A stretch of 64,000 nucleotides of DNA from Ruminiclostridium cellulolyticum H10 (GTDB taxonomy: Bacteria > Bacillota > Clostridia > Acetivibrionales > DSM-1351). Position 1 is the stretch's first letter, and every line of letters starts with the position of its first letter. The notes under the pieces are model-generated. The model had not been told where the DNA came from. It saw nothing but the letters and a program-made list of their open reading frames with translations, and ran no database searches. Where the stretch lies: NCBI RefSeq assembly GCF_000022065.1, contig NC_011898.1:310001-374000 (forward strand), given 5' to 3'. The position numbers and the translations under genes are program-made. Of this stretch, positions 36,181-45,333 are shown piece by piece.

Positions 36181-37377
36181 TTGAACACTAATCCAAAGCC
36201 TGAGTCCAACGTAATAAAATTTAAAAAGTCAGGAATAGTCAGTGTAATATCATTTCTATTACTTTTTATTGCCATATTTGCAACCGCTTTTATTGTTTAT
36301 TTAAGAAGTTCAGGCTATGACTTTTCGACCATGAGCGTTAAAGACGCAGTAGCTTTCCTAAAAGATAAAGAAAATAAGAAAAGTACATCGTCAACAGAGA
36401 TTACATTCTCTCAGGACGGAAGCATTGACTGTAAATTGTATGCTAATTTTATAGTAATACTTTCACAGGACAGTATCAAGTGGTATGAACCAAACGGTAA
36501 GCTTCTTCAGGAAAATGCACTGACTTTAGCCAGACCCGCACTTCGTATTTCAGAAAAATATATGGTCGTTGCCGATATATCGGGAAGGGACATCTTTTTC
36601 TATAAAGGTAAAAAACAGCTTTGGACAAAAAAACTTGATAGCCAGATAATCAACGTGGACATAAACGATGATGGTTATTGTACTGTTGTAACGCAGTCAA
36701 AGGAATTCAAATCTGCTGTTCAGGTTATAGACGTAAACGGTTTAGAAAAGTTTACAAAACTTTGTGCAGAAGATATTGTAGTCACTGCGAAAACTATTAA
36801 TAACGGTGACGATGTATTCATAAATAAGCTAACAACCGGCGGTGTCAAAACGGGAACAATGCTTGAATTCAACAACATATATGATGAAAAGCCCTTTGCT
36901 TCTATTGATGTTGCAGATACCATAATTCCCTTAGTGTTAACTCAAGGTGACAATGTAGTCGCCGTGGGACAAAATCTGATTCTATACATGGACAAGCAGG
37001 GGAAGGAAGTATGGAGAAAAAATGCGGACTCGATTTTCTGTGTTGTGCCTGATATAGGAAAATACATGGTTGTTGCAGGAAAATTTGCCGGTACGGGGGA
37101 AGCTGCCGGACAGAAGGTTCTTGTATTAGATAAAAAGGGTAACGAGGTATATAGCTTTGACCAGCCAGAGAATATAATAGGTATGGACATTTATGGAAAC
37201 AGACTATTGCTCCGTACCCAGAGAAGTGTCTACCTGTATAGCTTAAAAGGCAAAAAACTTGGGCAGTATTCTGCACGGAATGAATTGAAGGATGCTTACC
37301 TTGTTGGGGATAATGATGCAATTTTAGTTTCTGGAGGCTCAATAGAAACCGTAAAGATAGACGATAGTACGACTTAA
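36181..37377 (+). CDS. DUF5711-like membrane-anchored beta-propeller protein
   Basis: A 398-residue protein with a short basic cytoplasmic end, one membrane helix (about residues 18-42, SGIVSVISFLLLFIAIFATAFIVY) and an extracytoplasmic part with repeated four-stranded blades (ISEKYMVVADISGRDIFFYK; GKQLWTKKL-like WxK turns; GNRLLLRTQRSVYLYSLKGK), i.e. a WD40/PQQ-like propeller. Matching size and context point to DUF5711. It starts at TTG with AAGAGGTGA upstream and is followed after 21 bp by a CvpA-like gene, a pairing I would expect to be functional. The role is unknown. Confidence 0.7.
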   Translation: MNTNPKPESNVIKFKKSGIVSVISFLLLFIAIFATAFIVYLRSSGYDFSTMSVKDAVAFLKDKENKKSTSSTEITFSQDGSIDCKLYANFIVILSQDSIKWYEPNGKLLQENALTLARPALRISEKYMVVADISGRDIFFYKGKKQLWTKKLDSQIINVDINDDGYCTVVTQSKEFKSAVQVIDVNGLEKFTKLCAEDIVVTAKTINNGDDVFINKLTTGGVKTGTMLEFNNIYDEKPFASIDVADTIIPLVLTQGDNVVAVGQNLILYMDKQGKEVWRKNADSIFCVVPDIGKYMVVAGKFAGTGEAAGQKVLVLDKKGNEVYSFDQPENIIGMDIYGNRLLLRTQRSVYLYSLKGKKLGQYSARNELKDAYLVGDNDAILVSGGSIETVKIDDSTT

Positions 37378-37398
37378 TATACTAAGGAAGGAAACAGT

Positions 37399-38097
37399 AT
37401 GAACTGGGCGGATTTTACAGTCTTGATTATTATAGCCGTATTTACTTTTATAGGATTAAAAAATGGCTTTCTTTATTCGGTATTCAGACTTTTGTCATAC
37501 ATTCTTTCAGTGGTTTTTGCGGTCAAGTTTTATCCTGTTCTCTCTGGGATACTTCAAAAGACAGCTTTATTTGACAGTGTAAAAATGTCAGTAGTAAAGG
37601 GGCTGATGAAGCAGCAGGAAAATACAATATCCAACCCCGGGGAGACTGCGGCACAGTCAGTAGTTGAAGGTTTGAAACTGCCTGACTTTTTAAAAGACTC
37701 CATACTGGAACATATACAAAATAGCAATATACTTGACTTAACAGGAATAATAAATGCTGTCGGTGCTGAAATAGCATCACTTGTAATAAATATATTAAGT
37801 TTAATCATAATTTATACTCTAATAAGATTCGGACTCATATTTGCGAAGGTAGTGATAAAAACCATCGCCAGAGTACCGGTATTCCGTCAACTGGACAAAA
37901 CAGGCGGAATTGTCCTCGGGGCGGTAGAGGGAATATTTGCTGTCTATATAATTTGTGCAGTTCTTGTACTATTCAGTGCATTTCCCAAATTTAGCTCATC
38001 TATAGAGGATATAGAAAAATCCTTGTTTGCCGGCCGCTTTTACGAAAATAATTTCATTGTAAGCTGGATATCTCCAGATACATTTAGTCAGAATTAA
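37399..38097 (+). CDS. CvpA-family membrane protein
   Basis: A 232-residue membrane protein with four to five helices. The N-terminus MNWADFTVLIIIAVFTFIGL followed by KNGFLYSVFRLLSYILS matches the CvpA/colicin V production family, as does the block RVPVFRQLDKTGGIVLGAVEG. The family has been tied to envelope integrity and toxin export in enterobacteria, but its role in clostridia is not known. It follows the propeller gene and probably shares its transcript. Confidence 0.85.
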   Translation: MNWADFTVLIIIAVFTFIGLKNGFLYSVFRLLSYILSVVFAVKFYPVLSGILQKTALFDSVKMSVVKGLMKQQENTISNPGETAAQSVVEGLKLPDFLKDSILEHIQNSNILDLTGIINAVGAEIASLVINILSLIIIYTLIRFGLIFAKVVIKTIARVPVFRQLDKTGGIVLGAVEGIFAVYIICAVLVLFSAFPKFSSSIEDIEKSLFAGRFYENNFIVSWISPDTFSQN

Positions 38098-38139
38098 TGT
38101 TTTTTATTTAATACACTAGTTCTAGTTAATGTTTTTTAT
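38094..38139 (+). repeat. 14-bp direct repeat between cvpA-like and ilvD
   Basis: TTAATGTTTTTTAT occurs at 38094-38107 (overlapping the CvpA-like stop codon) and again at 38126-38139, exactly 32 bases apart. Confidence 0.6.
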
Positions 38140-38212
38140 CCAATTCACGTCATCTTATAGACACATTTCAAACTAAATAGTAGAATAATGTTACCTTTAA
38201 AACAGTTCCTAA

Positions 38213-38237
38213 CAATTCTTAATGGAATTTTTATAAT
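38213..38237 (+). promoter_or_regulatory. Candidate -10 and inverted repeat upstream of ilvD
   Basis: TATAAT at 38232 lacks a clear -35, and the inverted repeat AATTC-N6-GAATT lies just upstream in the spacer. It vaguely resembles a CodY-type site but the spacing differs. The 260-base region between the CvpA-like gene and ilvD holds no T-box structure that I can see. Confidence 0.3.
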
Positions 38238-38358
38238 AGAGAATATAACGCAGGCTTGGAATATTTCCGGCTGTTTTTGTATATTTGTGCATAAAAAATA
38301 ATAATATTCGGGGACATGATAAAAATATCGTTTGCTATAGTGAAGAGGAGGCTTTTGT

Positions 38359-40017
38359 ATGAGAAGTGATATAGTAAAAAAAGGTATAGAAAAAGCACCC
38401 CATAGATCATTATTTAAGGCTATGGGTTATACCGATGAAGAATTAGAAAGGCCTTTAATCGGAGTGGCAAACTCAAAAAGTGAAATAATACCCGGACACA
38501 TACATCTTGATAAATTAACAGAAGCTGTAAAAGCCGGAATCAGGATGGCAGGCGGTACACCGATAGAATTCGGTGCAATAGGTGTATGCGATGGGATAGC
38601 AATGGGGCATACAGGGATGAAATACTCTCTGGCAACTAGAGAACTAATCGCCGATTCATGTGAAGCAATGAGCAAGGCCCACAGCTTTGATGGAATGGTT
38701 TTCATTCCCAACTGTGACAAGATTGTACCAGGCATGCTGATGGCTGCAGCAAGAATAAATATTCCATCCATAGTTATCAGTGGCGGGCCAATGCTTTCCC
38801 TTAACAGGGATGGTAAACAGCTTGATCTCAACAGTCTGTTTGAAGCGGTTGGTTCATATAAAGCAGGAACGATGACAAAGGAAGAAGTGGATGATATTGA
38901 AGACCACGCATGTCCTGGCTGCGGTTCATGCTCGGGGATGTTTACGGCAAATTCCATGAACTGCCTTACAGAAGTCCTCGGTATGGGGCTTACAGGAAAC
39001 GGAACAATACCTGCCGTGTACGCAGAGCGTATAAGACTGGCAAAGTATGCAGGAATGAAAATAATGGAGCTGGTTGAAAAAGACATTAAACCTTCAGACA
39101 TACTCACAAATGAAGCTTTTGAAAATGCATTAACTGTGGATATGGCACTTGGTTGTTCAACAAACTCAGTACTTCATCTTCCTGCTATTGCAAATGAATT
39201 AGGAATAGAGATAAACCTAGATATTATTAATGAAATCAGCTCAAGGACTCCGAATCTGTGTAAGTTGGCTCCGGCCGGAAAATATCATATACAGGATTTA
39301 TACAGTGCAGGCGGGGTTCAGGCCGTTATGAGTGAGCTGGCAAAAAAAGATCTGCTTCACCTTGATTTAGTTACGGCAACAGGTAAAACTATAAGAGAAA
39401 ATATTCAGAATGCAAAAGTAAAGGACTATGAAATAGTTAAAAGCATAGATACACCATACAGTGCTACCGGAGGGATAGCTGTATTAAGGGGTAATATTGC
39501 ACCTGATGGAGCAGTAGTCAAAAAGTCGGCTGTAGCTGAAAAGATGCTGATTCACACGGGGCCTGCAAGAGTATTTGACAGTGAGGATGAAGCAATTACG
39601 GCTATCTATAGCGGGCAGATAAATAAAGGTGATGTAGTAATTATACGTTACGAAGGCCCCAAGGGGGGGCCGGGTATGAGAGAGATGCTTAGCCCTACAT
39701 CCGCTATTGCGGGTATGGGACTGGACAGCGATGTTGCACTAATCACAGACGGTAGGTTTTCAGGTGCATCCAGAGGTGCATCAATTGGTCATGTATCACC
39801 TGAGGCAATGGAGGGCGGCCCAATAGCACTGGTTCAGGAAGGTGATATTGTAGATATCGACATACCTGCAGGACGCATAAATATTCAGGTAACCAATGAA
39901 GAAATGGTAAAGCGTAAAGAGTCATGGAAAGCTCCAAAGCCCAAGATAACCACAGGATATCTTGGCAGATATGCCAGACTGGTTACCTCTGCAAGTACAG
40001 GAGCAGTCCTAAAGTAA
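38359..40017 (+). CDS. ilvD: Dihydroxy-acid dehydratase
   Basis: IlvD dehydrates 2,3-dihydroxy-isovalerate and its homologue in valine, leucine and isoleucine synthesis. The 552-residue protein has the Fe-S ligand motifs NCDKIVPGM (Cys119) and [19 protein letters not shown] (from Cys185), which match the E. coli-type enzyme. Further blocks are [13 protein letters not shown] and the C-terminal [22 protein letters not shown] with AAGAGGAGG upstream. It stops 50 bases before ilvB and probably forms an operon with it. Confidence 0.96.
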   Translation: MRSDIVKKGIEKAPHRSLFKAMGYTDEELERPLIGVANSKSEIIPGHIHLDKLTEAVKAGIRMAGGTPIEFGAIGVCDGIAMGHTGMKYSLATRELIADSCEAMSKAHSFDGMVFIPNCDKIVPGMLMAAARINIPSIVISGGPMLSLNRDGKQLDLNSLFEAVGSYKAGTMTKEEVDDIEDHACPGCGSCSGMFTANSMNCLTEVLGMGLTGNGTIPAVYAERIRLAKYAGMKIMELVEKDIKPSDILTNEAFENALTVDMALGCSTNSVLHLPAIANELGIEINLDIINEISSRTPNLCKLAPAGKYHIQDLYSAGGVQAVMSELAKKDLLHLDLVTATGKTIRENIQNAKVKDYEIVKSIDTPYSATGGIAVLRGNIAPDGAVVKKSAVAEKMLIHTGPARVFDSEDEAITAIYSGQINKGDVVIIRYEGPKGGPGMREMLSPTSAIAGMGLDSDVALITDGRFSGASRGASIGHVSPEAMEGGPIALVQEGDIVDIDIPAGRINIQVTNEEMVKRKESWKAPKPKITTGYLGRYARLVTSASTGAVLK

Positions 40018-40067
40018 CGAATTTAAATCAGTGTTATAAAAGAGTTAAAAAGGAGAGTGATGTGCGT

Positions 40068-41747
40068 ATGAAACTGTCAGGTGCTGACGTTATTATAGAG
40101 TGTTTAAAAGAGCAGGGTGTTGATACAGTTTTTGGATATCCGGGAGGTCAGGCAATAATAATATATGATGCCTTGTACAGGGCAAGAAATGAAATACGGC
40201 ACATACTTACCTCCCATGAACAAGGAGCATCACATGCGGCGGACGGTTATGCCAGAGCAACTGGAAAGGTTGGTGTATGTATAGCAACTTCCGGGCCGGG
40301 TGCCACAAACCTTGTAACAGGAATTGCAACAGCGTATATGGATTCTGTTCCAATGGTTGCAATAACAGGGCAGGTTCCGACGGCACTTTTGGGAAAGGAC
40401 TCCTTTCAGGAGGTAGATATTACTGGAATAACAATGCCGGTAACTAAGCATAACTTCATAGTAAAGGATGTTACAAAACTTGCACAAACCATAAGAAGGG
40501 CCTTTTCTATTGCAAAAGAGGGCAGACCAGGGCCTGTATTGGTTGATGTTTGCAAGGACGTCACAGGAGCAGAAGTAGAATATATACCCCAAAAACCTGA
40601 TAAGGACGAATATCGTTCAATAAAGCTGACGGAAATAACCACAGATGACTTCGAACTGGCAATACAGGCTATAAACGAAGCAAAAAGACCTTTGTTACTC
40701 TCGGGAGCAGGTGTTGGTATAGCCGGTGCTGAAAGTGAAATATCTGAGCTGGCTGAAAATGCATCAATTCCGGTATGTACATCACTTATGGGAATGGGGA
40801 CATTTCCTGGTACACACCCGCTTTACACAGGTATGGTAGGCATGCATGGAACAAAAGCATCCAATTATGCCGTACATAGCTGTGACTTGCTTATAGTTGT
40901 CGGGTCTCGATTCAGTGATAGAATTGTAAGCAATGTAAGCACATTTGCACCTGAAGCAAAGATAATGCACATTGATGTTGACCCGGCTGAAGTAGGGAAA
41001 AATGTGAGAGTAGATTATCCTCTCGTTGGTGACATAAAAAGAATACTAAAAACGTTGCTAAAGGGTTTAGTATATAAAAAGGATACGGATTGGATTAAAA
41101 AAATACTGGAGTGGAAGGAAAAGTATCCGCTAAAATACCAGAAGTCAGATACAATACTGAAACCACAGTATATTATCGAAAGAATACATGAGCTTACCAA
41201 AGGTGATGCCATTATAACGACAGAGGTAGGACAGCACCAGATGTGGGCAGCACAGTATTTTAAATATAGTCGGTTCAGACAGTTTATATCCTCTGGAGGA
41301 CTCGGAACAATGGGCTATGGCCTTGGAGCTTGTATTGGTGCACAGCTGGCCAGACCTGACAAGAAAATTATAAATATTGCCGGTGACGGCAGCTTTAGAA
41401 TGAATTGCAGTGAACTTGCCACAGCAGTTGAGTACAAACTTCCAATAATAATTGCACTTTTTAACAACAAGTCACTTGGAATGGTTCGTCAATGGCAGGA
41501 ATTATTTTTCGGAGGCAGGTTCAGCCAGACATCAATTGATAGGGGAACAGATTTTGCAGCACTTGCAGAAGCCTTTGGTGCAAAGGGTATAAATGTAAAT
41601 CACCCGGAACAGGTAGACAAAGCTATAAGCTCAGCTTTAAGCGAAACCTACCGTCCGGTACTTTTGAATTTTGAAATTGACAAGGACGACAAGGTATTTC
41701 CTATAGTTCCCGCTGGAGCAGGCCTGAATGAAGTCATTGATTGTTAA
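40068..41747 (+). CDS. ilvB: Acetolactate synthase large subunit
   Basis: This thiamine-diphosphate enzyme condenses pyruvate with pyruvate or 2-ketobutyrate, the first common step to branched-chain amino acids. The start is the ATG at 40068 (MKLSGADVIIECL); a GTG at 40062 is closer to AGGAG and possible. A longer open frame runs back into ilvD but is only coincidental. The 559-residue product has the catalytic Glu region TSHEQGASHAADGYARATGK, GPGATNLVTGIATAYMDSVP, the FAD-binding middle domain, and the TPP/Mg2+ motif GDGSFRMNCSELATA (GDGX24-NN type, with NNKSLGMVRQWQ). No ilvN regulatory subunit gene follows, so it lies elsewhere or this is a catabolic-type enzyme. Confidence 0.93.
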   Translation: MKLSGADVIIECLKEQGVDTVFGYPGGQAIIIYDALYRARNEIRHILTSHEQGASHAADGYARATGKVGVCIATSGPGATNLVTGIATAYMDSVPMVAITGQVPTALLGKDSFQEVDITGITMPVTKHNFIVKDVTKLAQTIRRAFSIAKEGRPGPVLVDVCKDVTGAEVEYIPQKPDKDEYRSIKLTEITTDDFELAIQAINEAKRPLLLSGAGVGIAGAESEISELAENASIPVCTSLMGMGTFPGTHPLYTGMVGMHGTKASNYAVHSCDLLIVVGSRFSDRIVSNVSTFAPEAKIMHIDVDPAEVGKNVRVDYPLVGDIKRILKTLLKGLVYKKDTDWIKKILEWKEKYPLKYQKSDTILKPQYIIERIHELTKGDAIITTEVGQHQMWAAQYFKYSRFRQFISSGGLGTMGYGLGACIGAQLARPDKKIINIAGDGSFRMNCSELATAVEYKLPIIIALFNNKSLGMVRQWQELFFGGRFSQTSIDRGTDFAALAEAFGAKGINVNHPEQVDKAISSALSETYRPVLLNFEIDKDDKVFPIVPAGAGLNEVIDC

Positions 41748-41765
41748 GCAACTATAACCAATATT

Positions 41766-41798
41766 AAAGGGGTGGCATATCAGCCACCCCTTTAATTA
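41766..41798. terminator. Bidirectional terminator between ilvB and the helicase gene
   Basis: AAAGGGGTGGC and GCCACCCCTTT are exact complements around ATATCA. The last bases overlap the helicase stop codon on the minus strand. Confidence 0.9.
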
Positions 41799-43420
41799 CC
41801 GAAAATTTTATGTAAAATTCTTTTAAGTAAAGGTTGTTTATTTGCCTTTGTGTTATTAGCTGCACTTTCAGTCTTAGAAGTATTCCGAGTTTGAACCTTG
41901 CTAACGGATGGAGCAGCTGCGGAGTTACGTCTCATATCAGGTGAATTTAAACCTGTTGCATTAGGTGATACATGCCTTGAAACAGAACGAATAGGCGGCT
42001 TTGCAGTCCTGATAGGAGTAACGGGAGTTCTGCCGGGCTGCTTATCTGAATGTACTGTGTTAACACTTTTAATCCTTTCGGATCGCTGCTCAGAAGAAGC
42101 TGATTTCCCGGTATGTCTGCTTTGTCCATCCGGTCGCTTTGAATACTCCGGCCTTCCATTTGGTATTCTATTAGATTTACTGTTTTGTCCGGTTCTCTTC
42201 TGCTTAACAGATGAATCTGCGGAAGCTGAGCGAGGTGCTTTTTCCTTCAAAGAATTAGCCTTTATCCATTGGGCTGCTTCCTCACGTGCTTTAGTAAAGG
42301 CCTCCTCGTCAGGCAACTCCTCCTCAAGAATCAAAGTACCTATATGTTCTTCAATCTCATAGAGACTTATAATGTCATCACCTGTGACCAGTGAAAAAGC
42401 ACGACCCTCATGGCCTGCCCTGCCTGTACGGCCGATTCTATGAACATAGTTGTCCTTGTCATTGGGAACATCGTAGTTTATTACCAAAGAAAGATCTTCG
42501 ATATGAATACCTCTTGCAGCAACATCTGTTGCCACCAGTATGTGAAACTTTCCCTGCTTGAACTGCTGTATGGTGTTTAGGCGTTTACTCTGGGGAATAT
42601 CGCCGTGAAGGGCCCGCGAAGAATAACCTTTCTTGCCCAGGAAACTCTGAACCCTGTCAACAGCCGCTTTCGTATTACAGAAAATCATGCAGCTTTCCGG
42701 CTTTTCGACAATAAGAAGGCGGTTTAACTGAGTATTCTTTTCATTATAATTAACTCTGTAGTATACCTGATGGATAGTATCTACAGTTTTAGTCTGGGAT
42801 TCAATTTCAATGGTAACTGGATTGTTCATATACCGTTTGCATATATTATGTATTTCGGGAGGCATTGTAGCGGAAAACAGGAGGGTTATCCTTTCTTTGG
42901 GCAAGGTCTTTACAATCCTTACTACCTGGTCGAGAAAACCCATGTCAAGCATCCTGTCGGCTTCATCAAGCACAAGAAAACGAATATTCTTTGTGGACAG
43001 AGTACCATGACTGATATGATCAAACACACGTCCCGGCGTTCCAGTAACAATAGATACACCTTTATTAAGAATCTGAGTTTCTAAATTAATATTATGTTGA
43101 CCATATATCGCTGTCGTCTTATGTTTAAGATATTTGGCCATTTTACGGATATCATTATCCACCTGAACTGCTAGCTCTCTTGCTGGAGTCAAAATAAGGC
43201 CTTGGGGCCCTGCCTCCTCGGGATTAGTCAGTTGTAGAATGGAAACACCGAAGACGGCTGTTTTACCGCTGCCGGTCTTAGACATAACAATCAAATCTTC
43301 ATTATTAAGGATATGAGGAATTGCTTTGCTTTGTACTTCTGTGGGGGTTTTAAAGCCCATGTCATCAATAGCCTTTAAAATAGGGGCTGAGATGCCCAAT
43401 TCATTAAATGTGTTGTTCAT
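41792..43420 (-). CDS. DEAD-box RNA helicase with long basic tail
   Basis: A 542-residue ATP-dependent RNA helicase, probably in ribosome assembly or mRNA decay. It shows the Q motif (FNELGISAPILKAIDDMGFK with PTEVQ), motif I SKTGSGKT (47-54), PARELA, motif II LDEADRMLDMG, motif III SAT (FSATMP), and the helicase C-terminal motifs VATDVAARGIHIEDL and HRIGRTGRAGHEG. Residues from about 385 onward are a low-complexity tail rich in Ser, Arg, Lys and Asn, ending in the basic KQPLLKRILHKIFGN, of the RNA-binding type seen in CshA/CshB-like enzymes. Only a weak ribosome site (GAAAGAAG) precedes the start. It is monocistronic and convergent with ilvB. Confidence 0.93.
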   Translation of the reverse strand: MNNTFNELGISAPILKAIDDMGFKTPTEVQSKAIPHILNNEDLIVMSKTGSGKTAVFGVSILQLTNPEEAGPQGLILTPARELAVQVDNDIRKMAKYLKHKTTAIYGQHNINLETQILNKGVSIVTGTPGRVFDHISHGTLSTKNIRFLVLDEADRMLDMGFLDQVVRIVKTLPKERITLLFSATMPPEIHNICKRYMNNPVTIEIESQTKTVDTIHQVYYRVNYNEKNTQLNRLLIVEKPESCMIFCNTKAAVDRVQSFLGKKGYSSRALHGDIPQSKRLNTIQQFKQGKFHILVATDVAARGIHIEDLSLVINYDVPNDKDNYVHRIGRTGRAGHEGRAFSLVTGDDIISLYEIEEHIGTLILEEELPDEEAFTKAREEAAQWIKANSLKEKAPRSASADSSVKQKRTGQNSKSNRIPNGRPEYSKRPDGQSRHTGKSASSEQRSERIKSVNTVHSDKQPGRTPVTPIRTAKPPIRSVSRHVSPNATGLNSPDMRRNSAAAPSVSKVQTRNTSKTESAANNTKANKQPLLKRILHKIFGN

Positions 43421-43519
43421 TGTAATCTTCTTTCGTTTAACATGATATTGTTAATTATAACATTTAGTTGATGGTTGTTCTATACTAAGGGAAAAACAGG
43501 ATGAATATAAAAACACTGC

Positions 43520-43548
43520 TTGACTTTTTAATATATTTATGCTAAATT
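43520..43548 (+). promoter_or_regulatory. Candidate promoter of the rpmG-secE-nusG operon
   Basis: TTGACT at 43520 and TAAATT at 43543, 17 bases apart, with TGC directly before the -10 as in extended promoters. About 90 bases of leader follow before rpmG. Confidence 0.5.
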
Positions 43549-43646
43549 TAATAATGCTCCTATGTAAGTCTTTTTTTTTATGTCAAAAATAAAGATAACC
43601 TACTATTCGCGGGGCAATACAATTTGAGCGGCTGGAGGTGTTATTG

Positions 43647-43796
43647 ATGAGAGTTAAGATTACGCTCGCATGTACTGATTGTAAACAGAGAAATTATTCT
43701 AACATAAAGAATAAGAAGAATGACCCTGATAGACTTGAACTTAAAAAATATTGCAAATTCTGTCACAAGCACACTGTTCATAAGGAAACAAAATAA
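43647..43796 (+). CDS. rpmG: 50S ribosomal protein L33
   Basis: A 49-residue protein read directly from the sequence ([18 protein letters not shown]...). It has the two zinc-binding pairs Cys9-Cys12 and Cys36-Cys39 of the Zn-containing L33 type, and the [20 protein letters not shown] segment is typical. ATG with GGAGGTG upstream. Its place before secE and nusG is conserved in Firmicutes. Confidence 0.93.
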   Translation: MRVKITLACTDCKQRNYSNIKNKKNDPDRLELKKYCKFCHKHTVHKETK

Positions 43797-43897
43797 TTTT
43801 GTGTTAAAGGGTGGCAATGTTTAATTATACGTATTTTGTGTCAACAATTACCGTATAACTGCCAATTATAAAATATTATTATTGGGAAGTGATTAAA

Positions 43898-44128
43898 ATG
43901 GCTGAAAACGAGGTTAAAAAAGTATCTCGGTTAAAGAAGAGTGGCCAAGGAATTGTAAGGTTATATAAAGAAATCAGGGCTGAGCTAAAGAAAGTTATTT
44001 GGCCGAATAGAACTCAGCTTATAAACAATACCGTGACAGTACTTATTTTCTGCCTGATTGTTGGCACGATAATATGGGTCGCTGATTTCGGATTTACAAA
44101 GCTAGCTGAAGTTGTATTTACAAGGTGA
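43898..44128 (+). CDS. secE: Preprotein translocase subunit SecE
   Basis: A 76-residue single-span SecE. I choose the ATG at 43898 (MAENEVKKVSRL), preceded by GGGAAGTGA, over a GTG at 43889. The basic N-terminal part, the conserved EIRAELKKVIWPNRTQLINN amphipathic segment, and one membrane helix (about residues 46-66, VTVLIFCLIVGTIIWVADFG) are the family pattern. SecE stabilises SecY in the translocon. It lies between rpmG and nusG as usual. Confidence 0.93.
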   Translation: MAENEVKKVSRLKKSGQGIVRLYKEIRAELKKVIWPNRTQLINNTVTVLIFCLIVGTIIWVADFGFTKLAEVVFTR

Positions 44129-44188
44129 TCGGTTTACAAGAATTAGAGGGAGGACATGGGGCTCTTGTTGGATGGGCCTGTTTTTGAT

Positions 44189-44707
44189 ATGTCTGAAGAA
44201 ACTAAGTGGTACGTTGTTCATACCTATTCAGGGTATGAAAACAAAGTTAAAGCAAATCTTGAAAAGATAGTTGAAAACAGAAGTATGCAGGACTACATCG
44301 TTGACATTGTTGTTCCGATGGAAGAGCAGATTGAGATCAAGGATGGCAAGAAAAAAGCTACTCTGAAAAAAGTTTTTCCCGGGTACGTTCTTGTCAAAAT
44401 GATTATGTCGGACGAATCCTGGTATATTGTTAGAAATACCAGAGGAGTTACCGGCTTTGTAGGTCCTGGATCAAAACCGGTGCCATTGTCTGATGAGGAA
44501 GTCAAGGCAATGGGCGTGGAAGAATTTGCTCCGGAAGTAGATTACGAAGTTAATGATAATGTCAGAGTTACATCCGGACCTCTTGAAAACTTTATTGGGA
44601 TTGTCGAAGAGATTAATCTTGAGAAAAAGAAGGTTAGAGTTTCTGTATCAATGTTCGGCAGAGAGACTCCTGTTGAATTGGAATTGACACAGATTCAGAA
44701 AATTTAG
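44189..44707 (+). CDS. nusG: Transcription termination/antitermination protein NusG
   Basis: NusG binds RNA polymerase and modulates elongation and pausing. I prefer the ATG at 44189 (MSEETKWYVVHTYSGYENKV), the usual family start, giving 172 residues; an in-frame ATG at 44156 adds 11 residues but sits only 2 bases from GGGAGG. The NGN domain covers about 5-110 (WYVVHTYSGYENKVKANLEK; VFPGYVLVKMIM; VTGFVGPGSKPVPL), and the C-terminal KOW domain has VTSGPLENFIGIVEEIN. Located between secE and rplK as in most Firmicutes. Confidence 0.93.
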   Translation: MSEETKWYVVHTYSGYENKVKANLEKIVENRSMQDYIVDIVVPMEEQIEIKDGKKKATLKKVFPGYVLVKMIMSDESWYIVRNTRGVTGFVGPGSKPVPLSDEEVKAMGVEEFAPEVDYEVNDNVRVTSGPLENFIGIVEEINLEKKKVRVSVSMFGRETPVELELTQIQKI

Positions 44708-44718
44708 GCCATAAGGCA

Positions 44719-44750
44719 GATAAGACTTGAAAGAGTTTTATCATTTTTAT
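44719..44750 (+). terminator. Weak hairpin between nusG and rplK
   Basis: GATAAGACT and AGTTTTATC pair with one wobble and are followed by ATTTTTAT. It may be a partial terminator or attenuator in front of the rplKA genes. Confidence 0.4.
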
Positions 44751-44794
44751 AAATCAAAATATGCAATTGGTAAGAAATTTGGGAGGTGGAATTA

Positions 44795-45220
44795 ATGGCA
44801 AAGAAAATTGCAGGTTACGTAAAACTTCAGATTCCTGCGGGGAAGGCAACTCCGGCTCCACCGGTTGGACCAGCATTAGGACAGCATGGCGTTAACATCA
44901 TGGGTTTTTGTAAGGAATTTAACGAAAGAACAGCGAAAGATGCAGGACTTGTTATTCCTGTTGTAATAACAGTATACGCTGACAGATCGTTTTCCTTCAT
45001 AACAAAGACTCCTCCGGCTGCTGTTCTTCTGAAAAAGGCGTGCAAGATTGAGAGCGGCTCTGGTAAGCCAAACAAGGATAAAGTTGCGAAGATAACAATG
45101 GATGAAGTCCGTAAAATAGCTGAGCAGAAAATGCCTGATTTAAATGCAGCAAGTGTTGATGCAGCAACCAAAATGATTGCTGGTACAGCTCGCAGTATGG
45201 GTATCGTTGTAGTTGAATAA
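44795..45220 (+). CDS. rplK: 50S ribosomal protein L11
   Basis: A 141-residue L11, starting at the ATG at 44795 with GGGAGGTGG upstream. The N-terminal domain has [20 protein letters not shown] followed by [14 protein letters not shown]; the C-terminal rRNA-binding domain has [11 protein letters not shown]11 forms the GTPase-associated centre and the thiopeptide-binding site of the 50S subunit. Followed by rplA after 113 bases. Confidence 0.97.
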   Translation: MAKKIAGYVKLQIPAGKATPAPPVGPALGQHGVNIMGFCKEFNERTAKDAGLVIPVVITVYADRSFSFITKTPPAAVLLKKACKIESGSGKPNKDKVAKITMDEVRKIAEQKMPDLNAASVDAATKMIAGTARSMGIVVVE

Positions 45221-45279
45221 TTTTCAGGCAATAATGTGCGAAAGTGCAAAGACTGCTCATAATGCAGTTTTGACAATTC

Positions 45280-45317
45280 GTGGGAGGAAACATTAGTTTC
45301 CGACAATAATTAACCAC
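45280..45317 (+). ncRNA. Candidate L1-binding mRNA structure upstream of rplA
   Basis: GTGG (45280) pairs with CCAC (45314), and inside it GGAAAC (45286) pairs with GTTTCC (45296) around ATTA, leaving an asymmetric internal loop. It ends 2 bases before the rplA ribosome site AAGGAG. L1 is known to repress its own operon by binding such a helix-loop-helix; whether this is that site is inferred. Confidence 0.45.
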
Positions 45318-45333
45318 TTAAGGAGTGTGACAA

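Noticed and set aside
38215-38231. CodY box before ilvD
   Set aside because: The inverted repeat has 6 rather than 5 bases between its arms and several mismatches to the consensus, so I list it only as a generic candidate.
38140-38358. T-box leader upstream of ilvD
   Set aside because: I found no specifier stem, no T-box consensus word and no terminator-antiterminator pair.
38427-39107. Open frame of 226 codons on the minus strand inside ilvD
   Set aside because: Antisense shadow of a strongly conserved gene.
39924-40067. Upstream extension of ilvB into ilvD
   Set aside because: The extra residues resemble no acetolactate synthase, overlap the end of ilvD, and have no ribosome site; a good one lies just before 40068.
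43797-43897. tRNA-Trp gene between rpmG and secE, as in some bacteria
   Set aside because: No cloverleaf or T-loop sequence is visible.
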